Position numbers and translations under genes: made by a program. From Paragyromitra xinjiangensis (taxonomy: Eukaryota; Ascomycota; Pezizomycetes; Pezizales; Discinaceae), in contig JBCAMK010000015.1 of assembly GCA_038503065.1 (NCBI GenBank), positions 62,001-126,000 of the forward strand: a stretch of 64,000 nt of DNA, written 5' to 3'. Shown here piece by piece: positions 32,974-45,023 of this stretch; position 1 is the stretch's first letter, and every line of letters begins with the position of its first letter. The notes beneath the pieces are model-generated. The model had not been told where the DNA came from. It saw nothing but the letters and a program-made list of their open reading frames with translations, and searched no databases.

Positions 32974-35512
32974 TTGATGTCCTCGGCCCAAACTCAGCGT
33001 ATTCGGAGCCTGAGCTCAAAGATACAAAAGTTTAAGGTTTCCCACAACCAGCGAATAAGACCTCACGTTGGGAACCCCTCTACCGAAATACCCCGCTCTT
33101 ACCGTCCACCATGCATGCTATCCATACGGGAGAGTATCCTAGGCTTGAGCGTTTTATCCAGGAAGATCCTCGTGAAGTTGAGAATACCCCACTATGTCGC
33201 ACCACGGATGTCTGAGGTTGCGGCTCGGCATCTCCTGCACTGGTGCCACGTGAAATCGTAACTCGGGCCAACAGTTCGTGAATCGTGAATCCACCCGTTA
33301 TGTCATTTTCCCCGCGTTTTATGTAAACACGGACTTTGGCGGGATCTTTTCGGGGTCATGGCAACTCAGGGTTCGTGTGGATATTCTAGGGCGATGGCTG
33401 TATCATCCAACAGTACTCAGATCTGTAGGCACTCGTTTCGTACTCGTCTATCGTGTGCCAATGACTCTCTGCTTTGATTATGACCAACACGATGTGGAGA
33501 TAAGAATCGGCAGAGAGTTTTCAAGCTGATAGGAATTCAGATGTCACGAAATGCCCCACTAAGCTCATCGTTCCCTGGAGCCGCATATGTGGTTCAGATT
33601 CTGCGGTTTGGTATCTCTATTACATGTTTCCGCGATCCATGGCAAAAACACAAATATCGACGAATCCTACATCGAGTTCGATATATATATCCCCTTGAAG
33701 GTCCCTCCCTTCATATCGAAATAATTATATGAAACCGGTTTCTTAAATCCATTCCTTCAAGGAAAAAACATCTATCCAATCCGGACTTGGACCAAGGATT
33801 AATTAATTAAAACCTCTTCTCATCCAATCTCAACTCAGACCCCTAGCAGTCTGATTAGGAACGGATGCAACCAGCGAATACCACCAATCCAAGAACGTGC
33901 CAATAGGGCGTCTGCACTGCTGTGTTCAGAGAGAAAACTGCATATCAGATGACGTGAGAAGAATGCGTCGCCCAGGAGTTGTCCAAAGTAAGTCAACCCT
34001 AACCCTGATGATCCGACGCGACGTTTGCAAAAGATCAAAATGGAGTTTCGTGAGATGTTTGCAGGATTCAGGGAATGGTTGGGCTTATTTGTAAACCGGG
34101 AACAGGATGGAATGGTATTAGTGTTTGCAATTTGCATTTCACGGTCGGCAATACCTTCACCTGTACGGTCTAGTTAAGCTTGGAATTTGAAATTACCCCT
34201 GGCTAGCTTACTCGCTAGACCCACTATATTCAGAACTTACCTCATCTCCAGAGCTTCAGGGTCTTTTGTCGTATCGCAGGTCCACCAAGTCTCTTCACGA
34301 CCCCTCACTCATGTGTCCTCTATTGACTCAGCAGCCTAAAGCTAGATTTCACATGATGGACAAGCACGTTACGCAGAAGTCAGCGGATCATGGAAGCTCA
34401 CTCGTGACACCTGTCCAACGAGCAGGCCTGAGCAGGGATACACCCCAGGACGCCAGGGAGATGAACCTCAAGATAAGTTACCTTCCCCCATGATAAGATG
34501 GAAATGAGGGGTCTCAACCGTTCAGCATCATCATAAAACGCCATGGCTGCGTCCATCCAGTCATATAGCAATAAAGTACGCTCATACACGAGGTCCTTAC
34601 AATTATCATTGTCATTTCTTTCTCTGCAGCAGTACAGAGAACCTCATCATACATCGTGATTCGAAGTTTCCGTGACACATATCCAATGTATAAGGGAGGG
34701 ATAGCGCACCCCAACAACCAAATTACAGCGCGTTGATCTCCGCTCCACCATTTCGCCATCGTGCGTCCGAGCGCAGAGCCACCACCGAGCTAACCAGGGA
34801 CGACAAGGTTAGCGAGAAATAGAAACTTCAGAGGAGAAACCCCTCATTAGAATATGCAGTTGTAGAGGGGATTGAACTGGACTGATTAAACTGGGCCAAG
34901 ACCAACACCCCTTTTCCAGACGACTGATTGATAGCCAGCGGTGGTCACGGAGGTGCTGTCTGCTTGCCATAGTTGTCTTGTCTTGTCTCCCAACTACATG
35001 TACCTGTGACTTAACTCACCCGTGAAGAGATCCACTGATCTGATCCATTTCCAGCCGCAGTCAGAAGGAGCTTAGAGTGGTGATCAATCAATCAATCTCT
35101 ACTGTACTAACTCGCCCTAGTAGAGGAGTGACTATAATATACAGTGGACCGACGGACGCGCTTCCCCTTCCTTTTTCCCTTCTCCTTTCTCCTTCTCCTC
35201 TCCATTGTCATCCCTGAGCTACATCTCTCTTCTATCCCTATCCCTATCCCTCTATCGTTTGCCGTTTCTCGCTTCTCGTGGTCGATTGTCTAGAGCATAG
35301 AGACGGTGGGGTGCAGCTACATTCGGTTGTGACGTTTCCGTCGTAAGGCAACCTACTCCCCGAAACCATCTAGCTGGTCATCATTACGCTTGGTGGTCTT
35401 GCTAAACCATTTTACCTAGGAAGGATAAAATAAAGCGACATCCCCCTCCTGCCCTTCCCCTCAACTTCCTTCGTCTCAATTAGCTACCCAACTCTCCCTT
35501 TCATCCATCACC
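32974..35512. other. Gene-free stretch with a pyrimidine-rich promoter at its right end
   Basis: 2.5 kb of short frames on both strands with no recognisable protein. From about 35160 to 35270 the plus strand is strongly C/T-rich (TTCCTTTTTCCCTTCTCC-type), a common feature of ascomycete promoters and leaders, and belongs to the gene starting at 35513. Confidence 0.4.
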
Positions 35513-36184
35513 ATGTCAGACGCAGAAGAAAGCTCCAGCAGATTCAATTACAGACCAACTTCGTATGTTTTCTCTCCTTGAATTCCATAGCTATAATCAT
35601 GAATGCATTCGTCTGATGACTGCTGTCGAGTATCCAGGACAATCGCGCGATCATTCTCAGACCAACTGAATGACGCGTTCTTGATTGATGATAACCTAGA
35701 CAAGCTCACCTCAACCGTTGAGCAGAAGTAGGCTCCCCCCCACCAATCCCCGCTCTTGCCCCTGAATAAAGTTTCTGACCTCCAGTCCAGGAAGCAATCC
35801 GTTACGTTTCAATCCTCTGAGCTCAAGCTCCTCGAGGAATCCATCCGCCGAGCTGAAGCCCTCCTTGAAGAAAAGAAAAATCGTCTCTCACTACAATTTC
35901 CTTCCGCTGTTGCGAATGGGAACGCGCCTGTATCTTCCAGGAAAACCAGAGCGCCAATCCCAAGCTACGAAAGCAATGGTAATGAGAATGATAAAGTTGC
36001 TGGAACCAATGGCAGCGCTGAACCGCCGACGAGGACTGCCCCTAAGCCTCCAGGAGCCGAGGGCTATGTAGTCGTGCAGAAGACACCGAGCGTTCTTGGT
36101 GCTGCAGCGGGGTTGGAGGAGAAGAGGAGGTTCAATGATCAGTACAAGGGGAGACCACCTCCACCTGTGCCGGCAGAGAGCTGA
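35513..36184 (+). CDS. Small coiled-coil hypothetical protein
   Basis: Three exons from ATG 35513 (MSDAEESSSRFNYRPT). Introns 35563-35637 and 35728-35790 keep frame, giving FSDQLNDAFLIDDNLDKLTS and then KKQSVTFQSSELKLLEESIR. Heptad-like spacing over LKLLEESIRRAEALLEEKKN predicts a coiled coil. The C-terminal half is disordered and Pro-rich, ending in KGRPPPPVPAES. About 176 residues. No catalytic motif; an adaptor or complex subunit is plausible but not shown. Confidence 0.72.
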
Positions 36185-37580
36185 TCGTGAGGTTGTGCTT
36201 TTTTGCGTCTATTTTTATTTTTTGAGTTGAATCGCGCGGGCTGAGGGCTAGATCTTTCTTGTTTGCTTATTTGGTGTTCCTTTACTTCGGGTTGTAATAT
36301 TTTCCTCCTGGGCGGTGGTCCGCGGAGTTTGTATGGACGATGCAGTTAATGTATTCCTTTTTGCTGTGTGCTACACCAACTGTCTGCATGTAGATGGATG
36401 GAGGCACTGTAGGGTGGCTGGTTGGCTGGGCGGTGGATTTGGGGGCAGTGAATAGTGAAGGGTAGGGTTTCTTTTGAATTAGCGGATTTTAACTTTGTCT
36501 CTGGGGGCTGTTTGATTCATTTCTTTACCCATCACTTTGCTCGAAGATGTCACAGAACTTATGTAGAAAGGAGCAATACGATTCTATCAGTTTGTCAATT
36601 TTTGGGTTCGAACCACATGTATTAGAACTACATGTATTAAAACTACAAGATGTAGGACAAGTGAAGATTTCCCACCGAACTAACCCCACTGAAAAGAAGC
36701 GTCGGAACTATGCATAAAATGTCCATCGCTCTCTCCCCTGATGTTCAAACGAATGAACAACTCCATTACAACCCGTTGAGCATGATAGGATTATATGGAG
36801 GACGTGAGGAAGTAACGGTAACAGTAACATCAACAGAATACAAGACAACTCCTACAAACCACTCTAGCACCTTCGGATCAGGACATGTTTCCGCTCGGAC
36901 CCCGGTCATGGCATCAACCAGCAAAACCATACAAACCTCAATTCCTCGTATCCTTCGTTCCGTCCATCTTCCTGTTTGAATTTGCGTTTTTTGGCGAATG
37001 CGTAGATTTTAGAGTTGTAAAAAACAATCCGACGGCACTTATGGCGTCGGGAGGTTTTTTTTTAAATGGTAAGAATTTGATCTTCTGAAAAAACCCCATT
37101 GATTTAAAAGTAAATTTAATCGTGGAATGGGGAGGTAGAAGTGAACGGCATTTTTGAGTTATGGTTTTTTTCTTTTCTTCTCATGTGGGTTGGACGGGGG
37201 GTTTTTTTAAAAAAAGTCGTCGAACGGAGGAAGAGGAGGATGATAGTGAGGAACGAGGCTGATGGGTGCTGGTGGGTGTGACCTGGGTCCGAGCGAACAT
37301 GTGGGGACCAGAACTGCTTGTGGGTTGGGAAGAGGAGATCCTCTGGTACATGGTTATGGGCTTACAACTGTGGGAAACTTTAGGGGAGTTGTGCTGTTAG
37401 TTGGTGGAGTGAGGTGTGAGACATAGGGAGAGGAAAGAGGATGGACGATAAGTGATCTGTGATGGATGGCAGATGGACAGATGGATGGGAGAGAAGGAAG
37501 ATGTGTTTTCTCGCAGAAACACAAACAACCAAGCCGCCTCTTCACCTAACCCTGCTTGCCTATTATTTTACCAGTCACGT
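36185..37580. other. Intergenic
   Basis: 3' region of the coiled-coil gene, then AT-rich DNA. A small plus-strand frame at 36710-36979 is Ser/Thr-rich without motif. G-rich/purine runs occur at 37180-37260 and 37430-37500. No gene can be supported. Confidence 0.35.
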
Positions 37581-37597
37581 AGGGTTTAGGGCTAGGG
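37581..37597 (+). promoter_or_regulatory. Telo-box-like element upstream of RPL5
   Basis: AGGGTTTAGGGCTAGGG about 115 bp upstream of the RPL5 ATG. TTAGGG/AACCCTA boxes are known in ascomycete ribosomal-protein promoters, where Tbf1-type factors bind. Direct binding here is inferred. Confidence 0.5.
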
Positions 37598-37712
37598 TAC
37601 AACACACACACAAACAATTCCCCCCAGCAACTCTAAACCTCATTCTCACGATAGTAAATCCTCAACCCCCACCAACGCCAACCGCCAACGCCAACCGCCC
37701 ATCGACACCACC

Positions 37713-38795
37713 ATGGTATGCCCCTACTCCACATGTTGAATTTAACACCAATTCCCATCGCTAACGGAAATCATCCCAAATCTGCAGCCGTTCACCAAGG
37801 CCGTCAAGTCCAGCGCCTACTACTCACGCTACCAGACAAAATACCGTCGTCGTCGTGAGGGAAAGACCGATTACTACGCCCGTAAGCGGTTGATCACCCA
37901 GGCAAAGAACAAGTACAATGCGCCAAAATACAGACTCGTCGTGAGGTTCACCAACCGTGACGTACGTCCCATTTCCAAACCTTATATCACTCCATAACCT
38001 AACACATCTCCATAGATCATCACTCAAATCATCTCCTCTGAGATCACTGGTGACAAGGTCCTCTCTGCAGCCTACTCCCACGAACTCCCCCGCTACGGGA
38101 TCAAGCACGGTCTCACCAACTGGGCCGCCGCCTACGCTACTGGTCTCCTGCTCGCCCGTCGCACCCTTGCCAAGCTTGGTCTCGACGAGGCCTTCGAGGG
38201 TGTGGCTGAGGTCGATGGTGAATACAAGGTCACTGGTAACAGCGAGGAGGACGATCGTCGCCCATTCAAGGCTGTTCTCGATGTTGGTTTGAAGAGGACC
38301 TCGACTGGTGCTCGTGTGTTTGGTGCTATGAAGGGTGCATCGGATGGTGGGATCTTTGTCCCTCACTCTGAGAGCAGGTTCCCTGGTTTCGATATCGAGA
38401 CCAAGGAGTTGGATGCCGAGACTTTGAGGAAGTATATCTTCGGTGGTCACGTTGCTGAGTACATGGAGACTTTGGCGGACGATGATGAGGAGAGGTACAA
38501 GTCGCAGTTCCAGCAGTACCTGGATGACGGTATCGAAGGTAGAACCTTCCTCCCATCCGCGAAAAAAATTGTCTCAAGCTAACATATCCTACGTATAGCC
38601 GACGGTCTCGAGGAGATGTACTCCGAGGCTCACACCAAGATCCGCGAGAACCCCACCCTCGAAGACCCAGACAACAAGGACTCCAAGGGCAAGGAGTACT
38701 GGAAGGCTGAGAGCGAAAAATACCGTCTTCGTAAGATCGGCCGTGAAAAGAGACGGGAGAACGTCCAGAAGAAGATTGCTGCTGCACAATCATAA
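37713..38795 (+). CDS. RPL5: 60S ribosomal protein L5 (uL18)
   Basis: Large-subunit ribosomal protein that binds 5S rRNA, together with uL5, during ribosome assembly. Four exons. The first is only the ATG (37713-37715), followed by an intron 37716-37787; the others are at 37962-38015 and 38539-38598. The protein begins [17 protein letters not shown] and continues with [68 protein letters not shown] and [14 protein letters not shown], ending in a basic tail ([15 protein letters not shown]). About 298 residues, the normal length. The leader has CCAACGCCAACCG repeats and a Telo-box-like site upstream. Confidence 0.97.
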
Positions 38796-40590
38796 ATCCT
38801 CCTGTGACTGGTGTAGGAAAAAAAGTTGGGACTCTATTCATTTTTTTATATCATTTTTATTTTCCTGTGTATTTAGGAAGGGGGGGTTTCTTATTTCCTT
38901 CCATTTTACGAATGATGTGGATGTTCTTTGTGGACGTCGGACATACGACTATGGATACACAAAAACAAAAAGGAATGACACGGGAGCTGGGCTTTGGAGT
39001 AGATCTCTGTGTTGCGTGTGCTTGTCTGTTGGGTTGCTGGGCTGAGAGAGTGGGTGTGGGTGCACTGCCAATGTCCCCCACACACCCAGCGTGAGGTAGA
39101 GGAGGATAACTTTGAAAAAAGTTGTTCATTTGCCTATCTTTCCCACGAGGCCCACGAGCTCCTTTGTTGAACCTATTCCTAAGCCTCGAGTGATATTTCG
39201 TGATTTGGCCTGGGAGTTGCACTGCCGAGCGTTGGAGAAGAGTCTGGTAGGGTTCTACATAAAATGCTTCTGGGTGTTAAGGTCTGAGTGTGTATGGGAT
39301 TAGTTTACCCGAGAAGTATTAGGTGCAGCTGGCACAAACACGAACTGTTCCGTAATACTTCAAACTTCTGATTTTGGCATACCACGCTCTGAGAGATGGG
39401 TAGGTAGCTAATCGTCGTAGAATCTAAACGTGGAGCTAAATTAATGGATAATGAGGAGTTTGTCTTGGAATATGCACGTATATGTGAACCTGAAGGCCGC
39501 TTGCTTTTCGTTCTCACAATATTAGGTCGTGAGGTGAATTTGGTAGATCGTTTACAGTGATAAGTATCTTTATTGATACGCATCGTTTTATGTAAATCAA
39601 TTTTTTGGTTGTTAAAAAGTGGGTAGTTTTGAGTGGGTTTTTATTTCGCTCTCTCTAAGTAAAAGTCTGTTCTTTGCGGGTAGGGCGTTATTTTTGGTGG
39701 TATTGATATATCTGTATGGGAACGGGTTGATTAAGTTTAGTAGTTCCTCCCGGAAGTGTTCAACGTCGGCCCGAATCTTATGTGTTATTTTGGAACTTCA
39801 CTCTACTAGAACCTATTGGCTACATGGTACACTAGAGGGTAAGCCCTACCGGCAGGATCAGCTCTACGGATTGGGGGAGTTATTGTCACGAGTGATCCTA
39901 CATGACTATGGGGCATAGTAAGCAAACGCTTTGCCGCTAGTGGTAGAACAGCTTTGTCATCTAGCAAGGTTTGAAGCCCGGAAGATCGGAACAAGATTGA
40001 TGCGGGTGCGCGGATCTACGGCAGCAGGACAAGGGGCTGCAGGTCCTAGATATTAAGTGGACGTCAACTGTGGCTTTTAGTGGTCAACTAAACGACGGTA
40101 TTGATCGTAGGGCGTAGGCTGGTGATGTTTCTGTGGTCGTACATACAGAACAAGCGAATAAATGGGTATAGATTGGGAAATATTTACAGTTATATTTGAA
40201 ACAAGGGAATCGAAGAGACACAGAAAACTAACGATCGCAAAGAACCTGGGCCAATACATGTCCGTTTATATGTAATACTTACTCCTGTACGCCGCCATCA
40301 CTCTCCCATGAAAATCTCTAAAGCAAAGCTAGAGAACCTTCCGGTGCCCATAGGCTCTTGATGGTTGATCGTCTCCTGGTTGCAACTCCCCTAACCCTGA
40401 CCCCCCAAAACATAAGAGCTGATGATCGATATGTATTGAGAATCGTAAATATGTCGTATCCGAGGTTGAAAAGGAATGAAAAATATGTGTATTTATGCAA
40501 TTACCTCCGTAAATCGCGTCCTGGATCCAACTTTAGACCTCCGGATCCTGTCGAGCAAAGGGGGTTTATCATACATACCACCGATAAATT
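38796..40590. other. Intergenic
   Basis: 1.8 kb between the convergent 3' ends of RPL5 and the small Cys-rich gene. Short frames only, with no recognised gene. Confidence 0.4.
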
Positions 40591-40857
40591 TCAATTACAG
40601 GTACAAAGACCTTCGCAGCACTTCACGCAGCATCCACCGAGACAATCACCACAACCCGTACACACAGTAAAACATTCCGCAAATCCGAGGCAGATGCTGC
40701 TGCAGCAGACGTTCCAAAAGTTCATACAGTCGGCGCTATTTGCAGATGGATTGACGTTCCATTTGTACCTGGTAGATCCTTTCGCTTCTGGTTGGTCTTG
40801 GTCTTGGGACGAGCCCGTCGGGTCCATTGGCGGCTCAGCTTGATAGGCGTCCGACAT
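40591..40857 (-). CDS. Small cysteine-rich protein
   Basis: 88-residue single-exon protein from ATG 40857 (MSDAYQAEPPMDPTGSSQ). The N-terminal half is acidic and disordered. The C-terminal 47 residues hold 14 cysteines, with pairs such as CC in NVCCSSICLGF, GCC and KCC, ending EGLCTCN. No signal peptide is present at this start; the frame is open further upstream to 41001. The Cys/hydrophobic tail recalls CYSTM-like or metal-binding tails, but neither is proven. It is divergent from DPH3 with 356 bp between the starts. Confidence 0.6.
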   Translation of the reverse strand: MSDAYQAEPPMDPTGSSQDQDQPEAKGSTRYKWNVNPSANSADCMNFWNVCCSSICLGFAECFTVCTGCGDCLGGCCVKCCEGLCTCN

Positions 40858-41213
40858 TGCAGGGAAGGATGGCTTGAATTCAGACGCGCTGACGGTGTGA
40901 ATGAGAAGATGAAGACGCGAAAACAAGGGGACAGTGATGAAGGTTTTATTAGTGATCGTGGGCCAGCCCTCCCCCTCGCGGATTCGGAGGGAATGGAACA
41001 CGGATCACCGTGATATCGCATGCGGTGTTCGTTCGTAAATCCTGTCTCAATTAAAATGATCCGGGAATAAATAAGATGAGGCTGAGAACTGCAGGGCCTC
41101 GCCTCATCTTGTCGCTAAGCCAATCTTGGCGTAGCGAGGCCTTTTTCTTCTTCCCCTCGTTCCCGCCCCACCAACGAACAGGACTTTCTTGAGAATCCAC
41201 AACCTTGGCAGCT

Positions 41214-41520
41214 ATGGCGGAGTCAATATACGACCAAATCGAGATCGAAGACATGACTTTTGACCCCGCACTGCAGATATATCACTATCCTTGCCCGTGT
41301 GGAGACCGCTTCGAGATCTCTATCGACGACCTACGAGATGGCGAGAATGTTGCCGTTTGCCCTAGCTGCTCGTTGATGATTGAAGTTATTTTTGAGCCTG
41401 TACGTGGCTCCCTTATGGAGAGAAGTTGCGATGCGCTGACGAGAAACTGTGATGTAGGAGGACTTACCCGATGCGCCAAAGGGGATGGAAGCTTCGAGCG
41501 CAGTTGCTGTCACAGCCTGA
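41214..41520 (+). CDS. DPH3: Diphthamide biosynthesis protein 3 (CSL zinc finger)
   Basis: Electron donor to the Dph1-Dph2 radical enzyme in the first step of diphthamide synthesis on elongation factor 2; also linked to Elongator (Kti11). Begins [17 protein letters not shown] and carries the CSL zinc-finger pattern: [14 protein letters not shown] with its CPCG pair, then [15 protein letters not shown] with its CPSC pair. The intron 41400-41457 joins EP to [10 protein letters not shown], ending at the stop 41518-41520. About 82 residues, the family's usual size. All four zinc cysteines are present. Confidence 0.95.
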
Positions 41521-43087
41521 ATGATGTGAGGAATGCGCAGGCCACCAAGATTTCGCGACGTGTTTATTGAGCTGGCTGTTTTTCTTGCTCGCTTATTCGC
41601 TCGTTCTAGAGGTGGGTCTCCGGAAGGGTTGTTTCAAGAGGAAAAGGGAAGAAATGTTGATTTGGGTGGTGTCCTTTGATGACTTCAATGAGAACAGTAG
41701 TTATGGTTGTGTGCCTGTCATTTAGGTGCGGAGTTTGGGATGGATGGTTTTGTTTTGTGTATTATATTGAAATATCCGTTGCATTTTTGGTTCAAAGTGG
41801 GTTTTATAGCACTGGGTAATGTATTTGTCTCCAATAGCCTTAAATTGGATTGGCGGGAAGCGCTGCTCTAGGAGGTTATGATTACTATGGGTTTAGGAAC
41901 TCTGATTACATTAACGCAATCTCCCCACCACTGATATGATCTCACATTTGCATCCTGCCTGGCAAATCTATTAGGGATACTGCTTCCTTTTCACCAGCGT
42001 TCTCTCTATGGGTGGTCCAGGGTGTTAGTTTTACCTATTCTTTAAACGCTTAAACGCATCTTTAGCCGTCTCCTTAGCCTTACCTCACCGTTAGCATGGA
42101 GCAATGCTGTTTCTTCTGTTGTGAGCACTTCTTTAGCAAGTGTAAGTGACACCAGCCACTTCAAGTCACCTTTCGTGTCTTTCTGTGCTTTAGGGTTTAT
42201 TTTTGCATGATTCTGTAATCACATCCTATAGTTAAGTCACAAGTAAAGCAGGGGACAGGACTCACGCCAATGGTCGACCATATGCCTTCATATCTGGTTC
42301 TGAGTTCTGGGTTTAGAGTTTGTGGGTCGTGGTGTGGGACTTGCGAAGATGTAATAACTTGTAAAGCCGTAAGATGCGGGGGTCGTAACTTGTTCCGGCA
42401 GGGCATGCAGTAGGCGACCATGGGAGAATCCCAGGTACTGAACTTAATATATGGAACTTTTAGTAGGGAATTGAGAATCCGAGCCCTTCCCTACGGTCAC
42501 GAAAGCGCAACTAATTAAACAATTAGTTGCCTTATAGTGGGTTACCTGTTACCTGTTTATTCGGGTGATTGCCGAGGGTGCTACGGATACTCCCGTATAT
42601 CTGTTCTCAAAAATAACGAAATGGCCTGGGCTAGGCAGTTCTAAATCGGTCTTTGAAAAATGCTGGAAGAAGCGCCAAGTCGGTTTTTAGGTATCAGAAG
42701 CTGTTTTTCAAGTCAGTTAATTACTTACCTAGTATAGTAGTTTTAGTTAAAGTATTTAGGCTCGGCCTAGTCTAGGCTGTTTTGTTGTTTCTGCGAACTC
42801 ACGATACACGCCGTTTCTGGGTGGGATACATAGCCTTGGCTCGTGTACCCAGTTTTCGTGTTAGAGCTCTGTGCTTGCTTCATCCCTCTTCTAAAAGGAT
42901 TATGGCGCCAGCCACGACTCTTGGCAATCGTCTGAATAATTTGGTGTTAAGCTGACTCTGTCCGTCGAGTGGTCGTTTTCAGCTGCTCTTCTTGCCAACT
43001 TTCCCCACCCAGGATATAAACAGGAGGCTGAGTAGACTATATATCCTCCAAGCTCGGGGGGTTTTAATTACTAAGAGAACCGCTAAT
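41521..43087. other. Intergenic with a perfect hairpin
   Basis: 1.5 kb without a supportable gene. At 42507-42530 a perfect 10-bp inverted repeat (GCAACTAATT, AAAC loop, AATTAGTTGC) could form a hairpin. It lies just left of a remnant-like region before the next gene. Confidence 0.45.
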
Positions 43088-43747
43088 ATGAGTTATACAT
43101 ATTGGGTCACGAGAATCTTCACTTTTGAGCTGTCCGGTAGTGATGGAATTGGAATGACGCGAACCTTGACTAGCCTGGTCACCACCGATATCCCCCCTCC
43201 AACCACCACCGGCGTATCCCCCACCACCTCTCCCGAGACGTCAGCCGGCACTGTGCCCTCAGCTACCTTACCCTCTCTCAGTACGACAACTAGCTTGCCT
43301 TCCCCCAGTACAGCATCTCCAACACCCTCAACTAGCGCCACAGCGTCAACCAGCTCCCAGCGCAACATCAAGATCGCACTCGGCGTCACGATACCGGTTG
43401 TCGTCATAATTTCTCTAGTGACTTTACTATTCCGGCAGCGATGGAAGCAGCGCAGAAAAGCATCCACCCCTCAGAATTCTCTGCCTGAGCTCGAGGCACA
43501 CGATAATGCCATCTCTCATCATGAACTAGATGCAAAAAACAACACTATTCAATCTAGTCGCCCGCTAGATATCGATTACGCCTTAGCTTCCTTCGACGGC
43601 AGAGAAGAAGCGGAACTGTCAGCAGATCAGCACCTCTATAGTGGCAGTCTCCCGGTCGAGATCGGGAATTCTGAGGTTCCCACAACCGCTGAGATGTCTG
43701 CTGTTTTGAGAGGTAGGGATGGGACGTATGGCGGTGCTGCTGTGTGA
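43088..43747 (+). CDS. Ser/Thr/Pro-rich single-pass membrane protein, probably partial
   Basis: From ATG 43088 (MSYTYWVTRIFTFELSGSDG). An extracellular-type Ser/Thr/Pro-rich stalk (TTTSLPSPSTASPTPSTSAT) precedes one membrane segment (IALGVTIPVVVIISLVTLLF), then a basic stop-transfer RQRWKQRRK and a cytosolic tail. The layout resembles fungal cell-wall sensor-like proteins, which normally have a signal peptide and a Cys-containing ectodomain upstream. Neither is seen here. The frame is open upstream to 42992 without an ATG, so 5' exons may be missing or lost. Confidence 0.5.
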   Translation: MSYTYWVTRIFTFELSGSDGIGMTRTLTSLVTTDIPPPTTTGVSPTTSPETSAGTVPSATLPSLSTTTSLPSPSTASPTPSTSATASTSSQRNIKIALGVTIPVVVIISLVTLLFRQRWKQRRKASTPQNSLPELEAHDNAISHHELDAKNNTIQSSRPLDIDYALASFDGREEAELSADQHLYSGSLPVEIGNSEVPTTAEMSAVLRGRDGTYGGAAV

Positions 43748-45023
43748 GATGATAGTACTTCGGGCTTTAAAGGCTGTATCAAAGGGTGAATAGAAGGGAA
43801 TCTTTGCGTAGAGAGGGATAGACTTAGTGTGGCTAGGTCAAGGGAAATGATTTTGCTAGTTGGTTTATGTGCTCATGCTTGGATCGATCGCGGTTCTATT
43901 GCTTTGGCGTTAAAACTGTATTAAACGCTAATGATAATGATTGTCCAAATATTTGATGGTAGCGTTCAAGTAAATTCTCTTCGTTAGCGTTTGTTTTGGA
44001 CTTAGTGCTCTATTCGGTATAACCCTAGATACCCCTCTGAGGACCTATTCTGCAAACGCACGTCTAGACAGCACCAGGTGGCGAGAGCTACCCTTCCGGC
44101 GCTCCGACTACGTAAAAGGAATCCGAGAAAGAGTTCTTTGTGACCATTTCAAAATGGGATTGATCCCGATACACTTATATACAATTATCTTATCGCCTGG
44201 TTTGTACTGCAGTGGGTGGCGATGTGGGAATCCTAGGTGCTGAAATCATATTTTTTGTTGGATAGTTAAGGGGATTAAGGATGAATGAACTCTAGCGGTC
44301 TTACGGCCCCCTGGTAGCTGGGTGGTAGCTGGTGTCCTATTGACCGGAACTCGAACAATAGCTCTGCTTTAGGAGTAACAACATGGATTATATGCTGCAG
44401 CAATTTTCAGCAGTATGGAGTTGCGTATAGAAATAAGTGTGCTGGTCAAAGATATCAGTGTTTTTTTTGGGTGGACAGGGTGGGTGCTGAGATATGAGGG
44501 CGTAGGTAATCTTTTGGAGGAAAGTTTTCTGGGACGGCTATGAGCTCACAAAGAGTAATATAAAGCTGAGTGGGGGATTTTCTGTGGGGCCCCTGGGCGA
44601 GTGGATGTGAATTCGTTTCAATAGAATAACTACATAGCGATTGGCTCTGCGAAGGCTGAATAGAGAATCGGTCGAGTGGTTTGAGAATGTATTGAAATGC
44701 ACAATAACTTAACATAACAAGGTCTGATGAGAAAATAGTCCTTTTGAAAGTTGAGGTGGGTTATGAGGATTGAACTACAGGTCTTTGATTTTATTGGTGA
44801 AAAATGATAGTTATAACTGTGAATAGTGGAGGAACTCCGCAGGAAGGGGGGAATGGATAGTGAAGTAAGAACTCTCGCTGGTAAGAAACTTGTAGGGTTA
44901 AATGTGAGCTGTGTCGAACCGTACTCTAACAATCAGATTATTTTGTGTTTATTGGGGAAGGAGGTGGAGATGTACGGGGATGGTACGTACTCGGAGAGTG
45001 ACTGCATGTATCCTCTTACGAGG
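43748..45023. other. Intergenic
   Basis: Short frames only (for example minus 44455-44932). It lies between the 3' ends of the membrane-protein gene and the ankyrin gene. Nothing recognised. Confidence 0.4.
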
